A DNA stretch of 64,000 nucleotides, taken from Acinetobacter sp. ANC 4204. Its GTDB lineage: Bacteria; Pseudomonadota; Gammaproteobacteria; Pseudomonadales; Moraxellaceae. The position numbers and the translations under genes are program-made. Shown in pieces: positions 17,283 through 25,536 of the stretch; the first letter of the stretch is position 1, and every line of letters begins with the position of its first letter. The notes under the pieces are model-generated. The model was not told the DNA's origin and searched no databases. It saw only the letters and a program-made list of their open reading frames with translations. The DNA is taken from positions 174,866-238,865 of the forward strand of contig NZ_NEFZ01000006.1 in NCBI RefSeq assembly GCF_002135205.1, given 5' to 3'.

Positions 17283-17311
17283 TTGTCTTTTAAGCGCATT
17301 TTTGGTATAAA
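17283..17311 (+). promoter_or_regulatory. Sigma70-type promoter of rpmB-rpmG
   Basis: TTGTCT (17283-17288), 17 bases, then TATAAA (17306-17311). This leaves a leader of about 70 bases before rpmB. Confidence 0.7.
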
Positions 17312-17389
17312 ACGCCCCTTGAATGATTTCATCCGTTTACTTTTAATGACTAGCCGCACAATCGGTGCTGTCTAGCAATGGAGTTCACC

Positions 17390-17626
17390 ATGTCTAAGGT
17401 TTGCCAAGTTACCGGCAAGCGTCCAGTCGTTGGCAACAACGTCTCGCACGCCAATAACAAAACCAAACGCCGGTTCGAGCCGAACCTGCATCACCACCGT
17501 TTCTGGTTAGAAAGCGAAAAACGTTTTGTACGTCTTCGCCTAACTACAAAAGGTATGCGTATTATCGACAAATTGGGTATCGAAAAGGTTGTTGCTGACC
17601 TACGTGCTCAAGGTCAAAAGATCTAA
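17390..17626 (+). CDS. rpmB: 50S ribosomal protein L28
   Basis: A 78-residue basic protein: [20 protein letters not shown], then [18 protein letters not shown], the L28 signature. The frame begins four codons earlier at 17378, but GGAG at 17380-17383 and the family N-terminus point to the ATG at 17390. It is cotranscribed with rpmG, 12 bases downstream, as in most gammaproteobacteria. A good sigma70 promoter precedes it. Confidence 0.97.
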
Positions 17627-17638
17627 GGAGTCTGAACC

Positions 17639-17794
17639 ATGCGTGATAAAATTCGCCTAGTTTCTACTGCTGGTACAGGTTATTTCTATACCACAACTAA
17701 GAACAAACGTACTATGCCGGAAAAAATGGAAATCAAAAAATTTGATCCAAAAATCCGTCAACACGTAATCTTCAAAGAAGCTAAAATTAAATAA
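17639..17794 (+). CDS. rpmG: 50S ribosomal protein L33
   Basis: A 51-codon gene directly after rpmB with GGAG upstream of its ATG. The product reads [20 protein letters not shown], then [20 protein letters not shown] and a short basic tail, unmistakably L33. It lacks the zinc-binding cysteine pairs of the C+ form, so it is the zinc-independent (C-) type. A strong terminator follows at 17811. Confidence 0.97.
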   Translation: MRDKIRLVSTAGTGYFYTTTKNKRTMPEKMEIKKFDPKIRQHVIFKEAKIK

Positions 17795-17810
17795 TTTTAG
17801 TTTTTTGGAA

Positions 17811-17840
17811 AAAACGACCTGTATCAGGTCGTTTTTTTTT
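17811..17840 (+). terminator. Terminator of rpmB-rpmG
   Basis: AAAACGACCT (17811-17820) pairs with AGGTCGTTTT (17826-17835) around a 5-base loop and runs into a long T tract. Confidence 0.93.
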
Positions 17841-17940
17841 GCTTTTTTTTCATTCGACTTGTTAAACTTTTAATCTCTTTTGGCACCGTTTGTGCTTTGC
17901 TTATTTTTCACCCTTAACTTTTTTGCTTAAGGAGTTTTTA

Positions 17941-19656
17941 GTGCCTCATGACGTAGATCTCATTATATTACTTGCTGTTGGCTTTGGGCTTGCGCTCATT
18001 TTCGGCTATCTTGCCGTACGCTTACGCCTCCCTCCACTCATTGGCTATCTGATTGCCGGTATTATCATCAGCCCCAACACCCCTGGTATTGTCGCAGACA
18101 TGCATCTAGCAAACCAGTTGGCTGAACTTGGAGTCATGTTCCTCATGTTCGGTGTGGGCATGCACTTCTCTCTGAATGACCTATTACAAGTTCGACGCAT
18201 TGCCTTACCTGGTGCAATTTTACAAATTGCTGTGGCAACTCTACTTGGTATAGGTGTCAGCATGCTCTGGGGGTGGAGCTTTGGTTCTGCACTGGTTTTT
18301 GGTCTCAGTTTATCCTGCGCAAGCACAGTGGTATTACTCAAAGCCCTAGGAGATCGCGGTCTACTCAATTCAGTTAACGGTAAAATCGCTGTTGGCTGGC
18401 TTTTGGTTGAAGATCTAGTCATGGTCTTGGTGCTGGTTTTATTACCTGCAACAGCGGTCTTACTCGGTGGCGAAGCTTTTGCAGGCAGTGAAAATACCAA
18501 CATTTGGCTTACCCTCGGCACCACCCTACTTAAAGTGGCTGGTTTTATCGCTTTTATGCTGATCATCGGGAAACGTCTGGTTCCAATGATCATGCAGTTC
18601 GTCGCTCGCCTTGGTTCACGTGAGCTCTTTACTTTAACCGTAGTGGCTGCCGCGGTATCCATTGCTTTCGGTGCTTATAAAATTTTTGGTGTTTCCATGG
18701 CGCTGGGCGCTTTCTTTGCAGGGATGGTCGTCAAAGAATCTGACTTTAGCCATCGTGCAGAAGAGGAAACTCTCCCTCTACGTGAAATTTTTGCCATTTT
18801 GTTCTTTGTTGCAGTGGGCATGTTATTTGACCCACGCATCTTAGTAGAACAACCTGTGCATGTGCTTGCTGTCGTTGCCATTATCATGATTGGCAAAACC
18901 ATTGCAGCTATGGCACTGGTGCTCTTCTTCCGCTATCCCATCAATACAGCTCTCACTGTAGGGGCTTCACTGGCACAGATCGGAGAATTTTCCTTCATCT
19001 TGGCAACGCTTGGGGTTTCACTCAAACTTCTGTCTTTAGAAGGACAAAACCTGATATTGGCAGGCGCTTTGATCTCCATCACTTTAAACAGTTTTGTGTT
19101 CTCTGCCATTGAACCTGTACAACGTTGGATTCGTGAACGCTCTCATTTAGCCCGCTTACTGGAACGTAGTGGGGATCCACTAGCAATGTTGCCTGATGAA
19201 GTCTCACAGGACTACTTACGTGACCAAGTGGTGATTGTTGGGCATGGTGAAGTGGGACGTCGTATTACCAAACAGTTAATGGCCGAAGACATTAAAGTGG
19301 TGATTGCGGAAGAAAACCGTGAAATTGTAGAGAACCTCCGTGAGAAAGGCATTGCGGCTGTTTCTGGTATAGCAACCGATCCTGGAGTACTGATTCAAGC
19401 CCATATTCAACATGCGCGCCTGTTGGTACTTTCTCCAATGGATATTTTAGATATTCATAAGATCGTAGATATTGCCAAAACTCTCAATCCTGAGATTCAG
19501 GTCTTGGTGTGTGCAGAAAGTAAAGAAGAAGCCGAAGTAATTCGTCGTGACAACATTGGTGAAGTGTATTTTGCCAAAGAAGAAATGGCAAAAAATATGA
19601 GCAATCATATTTTAAATCAAATTCAGATTGCGCATCATCAGGCACCCACCCACTAA
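17941..19656 (+). CDS. Kef-type cation/proton antiporter with RCK (TrkA-N) domain
   Basis: A 571-residue protein. About twelve membrane helices (residues ~5-390) carry monovalent cation:proton antiporter-2 signatures: PPLIGYLIAGIIISP, then ELGVMFLMFGVGMHFS, and LVEDLVMVLVL. A cytoplasmic RCK domain begins at about residue 420 with VVIVGHGEVGRRITKQLM, a Rossmann nucleotide site. The layout matches YbaL/KefC proteins, which exchange K+ or other cations for protons. The frame opens upstream at 17890, but AAGGAG at 17929-17934 sits six bases before the GTG at 17941, which I take as the start. It is monocistronic. Confidence 0.88.
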   Translation: MPHDVDLIILLAVGFGLALIFGYLAVRLRLPPLIGYLIAGIIISPNTPGIVADMHLANQLAELGVMFLMFGVGMHFSLNDLLQVRRIALPGAILQIAVATLLGIGVSMLWGWSFGSALVFGLSLSCASTVVLLKALGDRGLLNSVNGKIAVGWLLVEDLVMVLVLVLLPATAVLLGGEAFAGSENTNIWLTLGTTLLKVAGFIAFMLIIGKRLVPMIMQFVARLGSRELFTLTVVAAAVSIAFGAYKIFGVSMALGAFFAGMVVKESDFSHRAEEETLPLREIFAILFFVAVGMLFDPRILVEQPVHVLAVVAIIMIGKTIAAMALVLFFRYPINTALTVGASLAQIGEFSFILATLGVSLKLLSLEGQNLILAGALISITLNSFVFSAIEPVQRWIRERSHLARLLERSGDPLAMLPDEVSQDYLRDQVVIVGHGEVGRRITKQLMAEDIKVVIAEENREIVENLREKGIAAVSGIATDPGVLIQAHIQHARLLVLSPMDILDIHKIVDIAKTLNPEIQVLVCAESKEEAEVIRRDNIGEVYFAKEEMAKNMSNHILNQIQIAHHQAPTH

Positions 19657-19674
19657 AGAACAAACACGAGATAC

Positions 19675-19706
19675 AAAAAAAACGCACTGTTCAGTGCGTT
19701 TTTTCT
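19675..19706. terminator. Bidirectional terminator
   Basis: AACGCACT and AGTGCGTT around a GTTC loop (19681-19700), flanked by A and T runs. It serves both the antiporter gene and the convergent small gene. Confidence 0.88.
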
Positions 19707-19714
19707 TATTCAGT

Positions 19715-19993
19715 TTAGCTCAAGAACTGTGGTTTTTCGTCTACAACTTCAGCTTGCCACTCACCCACTTGCTTTTCAAGTAAGGCGTATAAAGCCGCTT
19801 GCACCATATGCTGTGCAACCACAGTTGCTTGATCACCCAATAGGGCTTTAACTTCATCATTAAATTGTATCGTGACTAAAGGCGCACTTTCAGAACCTGC
19901 GTTACGTAGTGCCAATTCGCCACCTTCAAGTTGAACCAATTCCAAAATGGCCTCTTGATTTCCAAATAATTCTTTCAACTGTTCTATAGACAT
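19715..19993 (-). CDS. Small acidic conserved-looking protein
   Basis: A 92-residue acidic protein, MSIEQLKELFGNQEAILEL onward. It contains alternating strand/helix patterns (GGELALRNAG, APLVTIQFND, HMVQAALYALLEK) and no signal peptide or membrane segment. I do not recognise a family. It is a compact cytoplasmic domain ending right before a terminator and convergent with the antiporter. Codon use looks like the neighbours. Confidence 0.65.
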   Translation of the reverse strand: MSIEQLKELFGNQEAILELVQLEGGELALRNAGSESAPLVTIQFNDEVKALLGDQATVVAQHMVQAALYALLEKQVGEWQAEVVDEKPQFLS

Positions 19994-20098
19994 ATTTCCT
20001 CCATGTTCAACATGGTGGCAAAGGCAGTTGCACTTTGCTTCGCTTAGACTTATTGATATAAGGACAAATTTTCAAACTTCAAGCGCTGGTCATCGCTT

Positions 20099-20602
20099 TT
20101 AGAACTCGACCATCTCATTCCGGAAGCCATCAATCAAAGCCGTCAAGTCGCGGTGCCACTCTCTTAGAATTTTGGTATCAGGTAACCATGCTTGCGGTGT
20201 TTGCGTCACTTTAATGATCAAGTTCGATGATGTTTCAGACTCTGGTTCAGGACTCGTTGGTTCTGGCGCATACTGGCATAAACGATAAGCACGCTTTAAC
20301 TCTGCGATAAACCCTTCTTTTGATAACTGCTGCAACACCGTTACCTCAGGTGAAACTTGTCCTTTAACTGCCATTTGTTCCTCAATAGATTTCAAGGTCG
20401 GGTTAAAGTCATTTAAGCGGTAGTATCTTACCAATTCCTGTAAAAAGGCCAGTACAGCACCGTGTAAATGAAAGACGGCTGCTTCACGGTGCGCCTGCGC
20501 TTGCTGCACATGATCGTTCTGCTCAGCTTGTTGACAGGCAAGGCGAGCAAAATAGAGTTTTTGATTGGTACGATCTGCATGATAGCGGGCAACACGGGTC
20601 AT
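20099..20602 (-). CDS. Hypothetical helical protein (resembles DUF6586)
   Basis: A 167-residue protein starting MTRVARYHADRTNQKLYFAR. It is helical, with an AHREAAVFHLHGAVLAFLQELVRYY segment (about residues 41-65) and a Pro/Glu/Ser linker around residue 112-126. The N-terminal pattern and length recall the DUF6586 proteins of Pseudomonas, known only as uncharacterised; I recall this rather than verified it. A 20-bp inverted repeat lies 50-70 bases upstream of its start. Confidence 0.6.
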   Translation of the reverse strand: MTRVARYHADRTNQKLYFARLACQQAEQNDHVQQAQAHREAAVFHLHGAVLAFLQELVRYYRLNDFNPTLKSIEEQMAVKGQVSPEVTVLQQLSKEGFIAELKRAYRLCQYAPEPTSPEPESETSSNLIIKVTQTPQAWLPDTKILREWHRDLTALIDGFRNEMVEF

Positions 20603-20651
20603 GAATGGTGTTCCTAATGTTTGGCGTTTTTTACAAAGCCAAGATTAAACT

Positions 20652-20671
20652 TTATGCACAGCAGTGCATAA
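20652..20671. repeat. Perfect inverted repeat between ASCH and hypothetical genes
   Basis: TTATGCAC, AGCA, GTGCATAA: two perfect 8-base arms around a 4-base spacer. No T run follows on either strand, so it looks more like a protein-binding site or mRNA hairpin than a terminator. The left arm plus its next base (TTATGCACA) also fits a relaxed DnaA box. Confidence 0.5.
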
Positions 20672-20677
20672 TGAAAA

Positions 20678-21040
20678 TTATGCATGATCTATTTCAATAA
20701 AATAAATCTTTCTTTTGGCCATAGCGGGAGTCTGGACAAGCATTGGACGTACATTACTTAATACCCAAGCCCAATATCCTTCGTCCCAATATGATGCCTT
20801 AGCCACTTCAAGCTCATCCTCTTTCCACGGATGAATCGCCTCAACATCGACCATAGCCACAGCATATCCTAACTCTTCATCACCCTCTTGTGTCAAATAA
20901 TGCTGATTTTCAACAATCAATAAATCTTTCAACGGCAAATGTGTAGGGCGCCAAGAACGTATTTCTAAAGTCTTTTTTCCTTGTGCAATGTATTGCCCCA
21001 TCGGAGCAACAATAGATAATGCTGGGTAGATTTTTTTCAT
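20678..21040 (-). CDS. ASCH-domain protein
   Basis: A 120-residue protein. The ASCH fold is indicated by YPALSIVAPMGQYIAQGKKT and LEIRSWRP near the N-terminus (the G-K-K-T-x-E-x-R-S motif), DLLIVENQ, GYAVAMVDVEAIHPW and a C-terminal strand, KRKIYFIEI. ASCH proteins resemble PUA domains and are thought to bind RNA; a few are amidohydrolases acting on modified cytidines. It is immediately downstream of an RRM protein gene on the same strand, separated by a terminator hairpin. Confidence 0.8.
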   Translation of the reverse strand: MKKIYPALSIVAPMGQYIAQGKKTLEIRSWRPTHLPLKDLLIVENQHYLTQEGDEELGYAVAMVDVEAIHPWKEDELEVAKASYWDEGYWAWVLSNVRPMLVQTPAMAKRKIYFIEIDHA

Positions 21041-21052
21041 GCTTGACTCAAT

Positions 21053-21077
21053 AAAAAAGGAGCATCAATTGCTCCTT
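21053..21077 (-). terminator. Terminator downstream of the RRM gene
   Basis: AAGGAGCA (21057-21064) pairs with TGCTCCTT (21070-21077). On the minus strand the stem is followed by six Ts. Confidence 0.8.
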
Positions 21078-21082
21078 CATAC

Positions 21083-21343
21083 TTATGCTTCTGGCTTCTC
21101 AGGCTTATCTTCCGCCTGTTTCACACGAATACCGCTACCATGCAAACGCAATGTGTTTAAGCCTTTAATAGCTTTAATCGCCTCACGTGCATGTGGCATG
21201 TCCACAAAAGCGAAACCTTTCGATTTACCTGTAGCCGCATCCAGCACTAAAGTACATGATGCAACTGTGCCGTATTGTTTAAACAACTCAAGTAATTCTG
21301 CTTCTGTTACTGTACGTTCTAAACTACGAACTAAAATTTTCAT
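21083..21343 (-). CDS. Single-RRM RNA-binding protein
   Basis: An 86-residue protein consisting of one RNA recognition motif. RNP2 is MKILVRSLE, and RNP1 is KSKGFAFVDM around residue 45. The family layout (VTEAELLELFKQYGTVASC, then ATGKSKGFAFV, then AREAIKAIKGLNTLRLHG) is intact, with a short charged tail (EDKPEKPEA). Bacterial single-RRM proteins bind RNA and are often cold-induced; targets are unknown. It is followed by a terminator and then the ASCH gene. Confidence 0.9.
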   Translation of the reverse strand: MKILVRSLERTVTEAELLELFKQYGTVASCTLVLDAATGKSKGFAFVDMPHAREAIKAIKGLNTLRLHGSGIRVKQAEDKPEKPEA

Positions 21344-21441
21344 TCAACAACCTTCAAAAATAGGCAAAATCATCAAAAAGCAATCGCCTACGCTACTTTC
21401 TGAACATTGCACAACAAATACCACAATGTAATCAGTTTAGT

Positions 21442-23430
21442 TTAATCGAGATTAATCCCAAAATCTAAATTAATCGACTGTCGTTCAATCAGTGCACTTT
21501 TAACGGTTTGCTGACGGGGCTTATGATGGGTTTCCATCGTACATAAATTCCGAGTCAAATCGTTCAAAAAATAACTTTCGACTTTCCGTCCTTGCTCATC
21601 AATCATATCTCGCGCCCACAGACTTAAATTTTGCTTGGTCAAAATCAGCTCATTCTGGGCACGGGTCAGTGCCACATACAAGACCCGACGCTCTTCTTCA
21701 ACATCATTAAAATCACCTTGGGCACGAGCATGCGGATATTGCCCTGGCGTGACATTAACGACATAACATACTTTTTGCTCTGTACCTTTGGCCGAGTGAA
21801 TGGTAATTAATGTGACGACATCCGTATCCGACTGTCGTTCGATTTCAGAAATAGACACTGGATCAAGTACATATTCCTCAAGAAATTCACTCAACTGGGT
21901 ATGTTTAGATGCCAATTGCTTCACTAACTCAAAGTCACCTTGGCGACGGTTCCAGTCTTTTTTATAATTTTCTGCCAATTGCGCTTCAATCGCCTGAATA
22001 CCCAAACTGACGCAAGCCTGCACTTCCTGTTTTAGTACCGTCATTTGCTTCATGATCAACACGCTTTCAGCTGGAATTCGCCCAAATTTCTCTAATTTAT
22101 CAAAGATCAAATCAAACTCAGGCTCCAGTAAAAGTTGCTGAGCGAGACGACTTGCCCCCACATCCCCCACCCCATTCCACAGGGTGAGAAAACGCATCCA
22201 CGCAATATCATCTAGAGGATTAGCAATCACACGCAACAAGCTCAGTAGATCTTTCACATGCGCGGTTTCAAGCAGTTTCATGCCCCCAATAAAACGATAG
22301 GGAACATTGGCCGCAATACACGCTGCCTCAATATGCCGTGCTGCAAAGCTGGAACGCACCAAGACCATGTGATCCGACCAGCGCTGTCCTTGTAAATAAT
22401 GGCGCTCTTTAATGTCGATCGCAATCCATTTTGCTTCATCAAATTCATTTGGGAAAATGTGCATGCGAGGCTTTACACCCTCACCCCGATGAGCATCTAG
22501 GCGTTTATTATATTGAATCTCCGATTGATCAAGCAGCCAATTAGAAAGGTCTAAAATTTCTTGAGTGGAACGATAGTTTTGCTCCAATTTAAACACCTGA
22601 GCATTCGGCACACGGTCTTTAAAATGGTGAATATTTTCAAAATCTGCCCCACGGAAACCATAGATTGACTGCGCATCATCCCCCACACAAAACAGGCTCA
22701 CTTTGTCTTTAAGCGGTTCAAGCAAGGCCCACTGCAAAGGATTGGTATCCTGCATTTCATCGACCAACATGTGTTTGCAGAGCGATGCTACATAGTCGGC
22801 TAAACCGTCTGACTGATCGAGTGCTGAGGCCACGATTGCAAGAATATCGTCATAATCTAAAAAACTACGGGCACGTTTTCGTGTCTCATACTCTTTCATG
22901 ATTTCTGCAATTTGAACTTTAAAAGCCAAATGCTCAGGATGCTGTTTTTCTAAAGCATCACTCAACTTTTGACGCGTATTTCGTGCAAAAGAATACAGAT
23001 CACACAGTTCTTGCGGTTTAGGCAACTGATTGGGATTTTTTTTATCATCTTTCCCCCGAATCAGGCGGAACATCATCAGCTGATCATCACGATCAATAAT
23101 TGAAAACTGTTCTAAACCAAAGGCTTTTGGTACGCGGCGCAACAAATACATACAAAAAGTATGAAAAGTAGATGCGCGCAGACCTTTTGCCTGCTCACCT
23201 AAAGCCAACTCCACTCGCGCCACAATCTCGCTGGCTGAACGACGGGTAAAGGTTAAAATCTGGATTTGGTTGGCTGGAATCCCTTGATCAATCAGGTACG
23301 CCGCTCGCGCCACAATAGTTTTGGTCTTGCCACAGCCAGCCCCTGCAAGCACCAGACTGTGTTGTGACTCAGTCGTGGCAGCTTGTTTTTGTTGCGGGTT
23401 TAATTCATCAATTAGGCTGGCTAAACTCAT
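21442..23430 (-). CDS. UvrD/Rep-family (superfamily 1) DNA helicase
   Basis: A 662-residue ATP-dependent 3'-5' DNA helicase. Motifs in order: LNPQQKQAA (Q motif), LAGAGCGKTKT (Walker A), ILTFTRRSASEI (Ia), HMLVDEMQDTN (II, with DEMQD), VGDDAQSIYGFRGAD (III), KLEQNYRST (IV), VTLITIHSAKGTE (V) and EEERRVLYVALTRAQN (VI). It is shorter than UvrD (720) and lacks its C-terminal tail. Motif II reads DEMQDTN where UvrD has DEFQDTN. The preferred start is the ATG at 23430 rather than the GTG two codons earlier. Repair or replication-restart roles are likely; which one is unclear. Confidence 0.9.
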   Translation of the reverse strand: MSLASLIDELNPQQKQAATTESQHSLVLAGAGCGKTKTIVARAAYLIDQGIPANQIQILTFTRRSASEIVARVELALGEQAKGLRASTFHTFCMYLLRRVPKAFGLEQFSIIDRDDQLMMFRLIRGKDDKKNPNQLPKPQELCDLYSFARNTRQKLSDALEKQHPEHLAFKVQIAEIMKEYETRKRARSFLDYDDILAIVASALDQSDGLADYVASLCKHMLVDEMQDTNPLQWALLEPLKDKVSLFCVGDDAQSIYGFRGADFENIHHFKDRVPNAQVFKLEQNYRSTQEILDLSNWLLDQSEIQYNKRLDAHRGEGVKPRMHIFPNEFDEAKWIAIDIKERHYLQGQRWSDHMVLVRSSFAARHIEAACIAANVPYRFIGGMKLLETAHVKDLLSLLRVIANPLDDIAWMRFLTLWNGVGDVGASRLAQQLLLEPEFDLIFDKLEKFGRIPAESVLIMKQMTVLKQEVQACVSLGIQAIEAQLAENYKKDWNRRQGDFELVKQLASKHTQLSEFLEEYVLDPVSISEIERQSDTDVVTLITIHSAKGTEQKVCYVVNVTPGQYPHARAQGDFNDVEEERRVLYVALTRAQNELILTKQNLSLWARDMIDEQGRKVESYFLNDLTRNLCTMETHHKPRQQTVKSALIERQSINLDFGINLD

Positions 23431-23584
23431 AATCACTCATCAATTCGTGGATGCTACTAGTTTAACAAATCTATGACGTCAATATGAGCCTACAACAAAG
23501 ATTATCCATTTCTGTCTGGAATACATCTTCAAATTTAGGCCAAGGCCTTATGCTCGAATCAATTACCGACTCAAATATTTTAAA

Positions 23585-24736
23585 TCAAGCTTGCTCAACA
23601 TGATTTAAAAGCAAAAGTCGAGTGATGTCCTCACAGCTGTTTTGCAAATGCTGTTCTGCATTTTTCAATGCTGTGGCTAAATCACAGTCGGATTCATTGA
23701 TCGAAACAATTTGACTAAACCCTTCATCAAATAATGACTCAATATCCTCTCCAACACGTCCAGCAAAGGCAATCACTGGTTTATTCAACTGTTTGGCTAA
23801 CTGAGCCACCGCCCACGGCGTTTTGCCAAACTTGGTTTGGAAGTCGATACTGCCCTCACCAGTGAAGACATAATCAGCTTGCTTTATTTTCTCAGCCAGT
23901 TGGGTTTGCTCAATCACCCACGTCGCACCTGACTGAAGCTTAGCACCTGTGAATGCCATTAAGCCAAAGCCTAGTCCACCTGCGGCCCCTGCCCCTGCAA
24001 CATTACGTATCTGCATATTCAGCTGTGTTTCCACCACATCTGCAAAGTGACTCAAGTTTTGATCTAACTGCTCAACCATCTCTGCACTCGCCCCTTTTTG
24101 CGGGCCAAACACATACGACGCACCCTGTGCTCCACACAGCGGATTAGTGACATCGGAGGCAATCAAAACTTGAACCTTTTGCAAGCGAGGGTCTAAAGCC
24201 TGCATATCCATCCGTTCAATCTCTTGTAAATGACCACCACCAACGGCCAGTTCAGCCCCTTGTACATCTAAAAACCTGATTCCAAGCGCTTGAGCCATGC
24301 CACTGCCTGCATCATTGGTGACACTGCCTCCGAGTGCCAAAATAATTTTTGACACACCTGCGTCCAAGGCATGCCGAATCATTTGCCCCGTTCCCAAAGT
24401 TGTGGTTAGGAGTGGATTCCGCTGCGCAGATTCAAGCAGATGAATCCCATTGGCTTTGGCCATTTCAATAACAGCCGTTTGCCCACCATCAAATAAACCC
24501 CAATACGTTTTAATTCGTTGTGATGGCAATGGCCCTGTTACCTCACATTCGACTTTTTGACCCGCTAATGATGTGAGTAAGGCATCAACCGTACCTTCAC
24601 CACCATCTGCCATGGGTACATGTATACATACAGCATCAGGAATTATTTTTTGAATCCCACGTTGCATAGCTGTACAGGCCTGCTCCGCAGTCATGCTTTC
24701 TTTAAATGAATCGGGCGCAAGTACAAAAGTTTTCAT
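23585..24736 (-). CDS. Glycerate kinase (GarK/GlxK type)
   Basis: A 383-residue enzyme that phosphorylates D-glycerate. Family features: MKTFVLAPDSFKESMTAEQA (substrate motif), VPMADGGEGTVDAL, IILALGGSVTNDAGSGMAQALG, and the C-terminal DYVFTGEGSIDFQTKFGKTP. Length matches the usual ~380. It appears monocistronic, between a helicase gene and the HdeD gene, with no other glyoxylate-pathway genes nearby, so the source of glycerate is not evident here. Confidence 0.92.
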   Translation of the reverse strand: MKTFVLAPDSFKESMTAEQACTAMQRGIQKIIPDAVCIHVPMADGGEGTVDALLTSLAGQKVECEVTGPLPSQRIKTYWGLFDGGQTAVIEMAKANGIHLLESAQRNPLLTTTLGTGQMIRHALDAGVSKIILALGGSVTNDAGSGMAQALGIRFLDVQGAELAVGGGHLQEIERMDMQALDPRLQKVQVLIASDVTNPLCGAQGASYVFGPQKGASAEMVEQLDQNLSHFADVVETQLNMQIRNVAGAGAAGGLGFGLMAFTGAKLQSGATWVIEQTQLAEKIKQADYVFTGEGSIDFQTKFGKTPWAVAQLAKQLNKPVIAFAGRVGEDIESLFDEGFSQIVSINESDCDLATALKNAEQHLQNSCEDITRLLLLNHVEQA

Positions 24737-24803
24737 CGTGTGAAATATTCCATAAATTATATTTGCCAGCTCTCAAACTTAAATAAAAAGAGTGTTGAAA
24801 TAT

Positions 24804-24830
24804 AAAAAGAGTGCTAAAGCACTCTTTTTT
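24804..24830 (-). terminator. Terminator downstream of the HdeD-like gene
   Basis: An 11-bp stem (AAAAAGAGTGC at 24804-24814; complement at 24819-24829) with a TAAA loop. On the minus strand it is followed by a T run. Confidence 0.85.
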
Positions 24831-24845
24831 GTTCAGATTGATCAT

Positions 24846-25418
24846 TTAGGCATCTGCTGAACTTTTCGGGACTTCTCTTTTGATATAAGAAGCTAAAGAA
24901 AGATAGTTAATCCCTTGGAATAAAATATCGAATGCTAAAAATAATCCCAACACCCAAAATGGAGCATCTGGGGTAGTTAAAATCATAATCCCAGCGATTA
25001 GGGTTAAAATACCTGAAAAAAGTGTCCACCCCCAACCTTGGAATGTACGAAATAGTATCGCATTAAAAATACGAATCACGCCTGCAATGACCAGGAATAC
25101 GGCCAAAATACTGGTCAATACAACGGCTGTTTTGACTGGTGTTGTGAAAGCATAATAACCCGCAACCCAGTACAGCACACCAAACAGCGCCCATAACCAG
25201 CGAAAACCGCCCTCAAAAATCTTAAAAGCCGCAATCAAATGCAAAACACCGCCTAACATCATCAATACACCAAAGATAAAGACTGCAGATAAAGTCGCGA
25301 GAGGTAGCGATGCAAAAAGGATTAAACCAAACAAGACCAATAAAATCCCTAAGCCCAGATACCACTTACGGTTTTCATGCAGTTGATGGCGAACTAAATC
25401 ATTACCTACTGTTTTCAT
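24846..25418 (-). CDS. HdeD-family (DUF308) membrane protein
   Basis: A 190-residue protein with about six membrane helices in three repeated two-helix units. Examples are WYLGLGILLVLFGLILFA, VFIFGVLMMLGGVLHLIAAF and GWGWTLFSGILTLIAGIMIL. HdeD-family proteins are linked to acid and stress resistance. The frame extends to 25445, but the ATG at 25418 (MKTVGNDLVRHQ) has a GAGAAG ribosome site and fits the family. Three DnaA boxes lie about 70-120 bases upstream of its start, in the same intergenic region. Confidence 0.82.
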   Translation of the reverse strand: MKTVGNDLVRHQLHENRKWYLGLGILLVLFGLILFASLPLATLSAVFIFGVLMMLGGVLHLIAAFKIFEGGFRWLWALFGVLYWVAGYYAFTTPVKTAVVLTSILAVFLVIAGVIRIFNAILFRTFQGWGWTLFSGILTLIAGIMILTTPDAPFWVLGLFLAFDILFQGINYLSLASYIKREVPKSSADA

Positions 25419-25486
25419 ATTCTTCTCAAGTCTGATTTCGTTCATTTAGTTTTAACATGTTTTTCAACAGACTTGTAGGCATGAAT

Positions 25487-25535
25487 TTATCCACATAAGC
25501 ACACTGGATTGTGGATAAATTCGACATTATCCACA
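25487..25535. promoter_or_regulatory. Cluster of three perfect DnaA boxes
   Basis: TTATCCACA occurs at 25487-25495 (+) and 25527-25535 (+), and its exact complement TGTGGATAA at 25510-25518 (-). All three are the nine-base high-affinity consensus, within 49 bases. The cluster sits between the stop of a putative metallopeptidase gene and the start of the HdeD gene. DnaA binding here is inferred from the consensus only. Confidence 0.75.
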
Positions 25536-25536
25536 G

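Noticed and set aside
18045..18662. A 205-codon minus-strand open frame inside the antiporter gene
   Set aside because: It is antisense to a clear membrane protein, has Ser/Thr/Pro-rich low-complexity content and no ribosome site. It is a by-product of the coding frame.
25487..25535. DnaA-box cluster as the chromosomal origin
   Set aside because: No dnaA, dnaN, rpmH or gidA near, no AT-rich unwinding region beside it, and strand bias does not switch here. Treated as a non-origin DnaA site.
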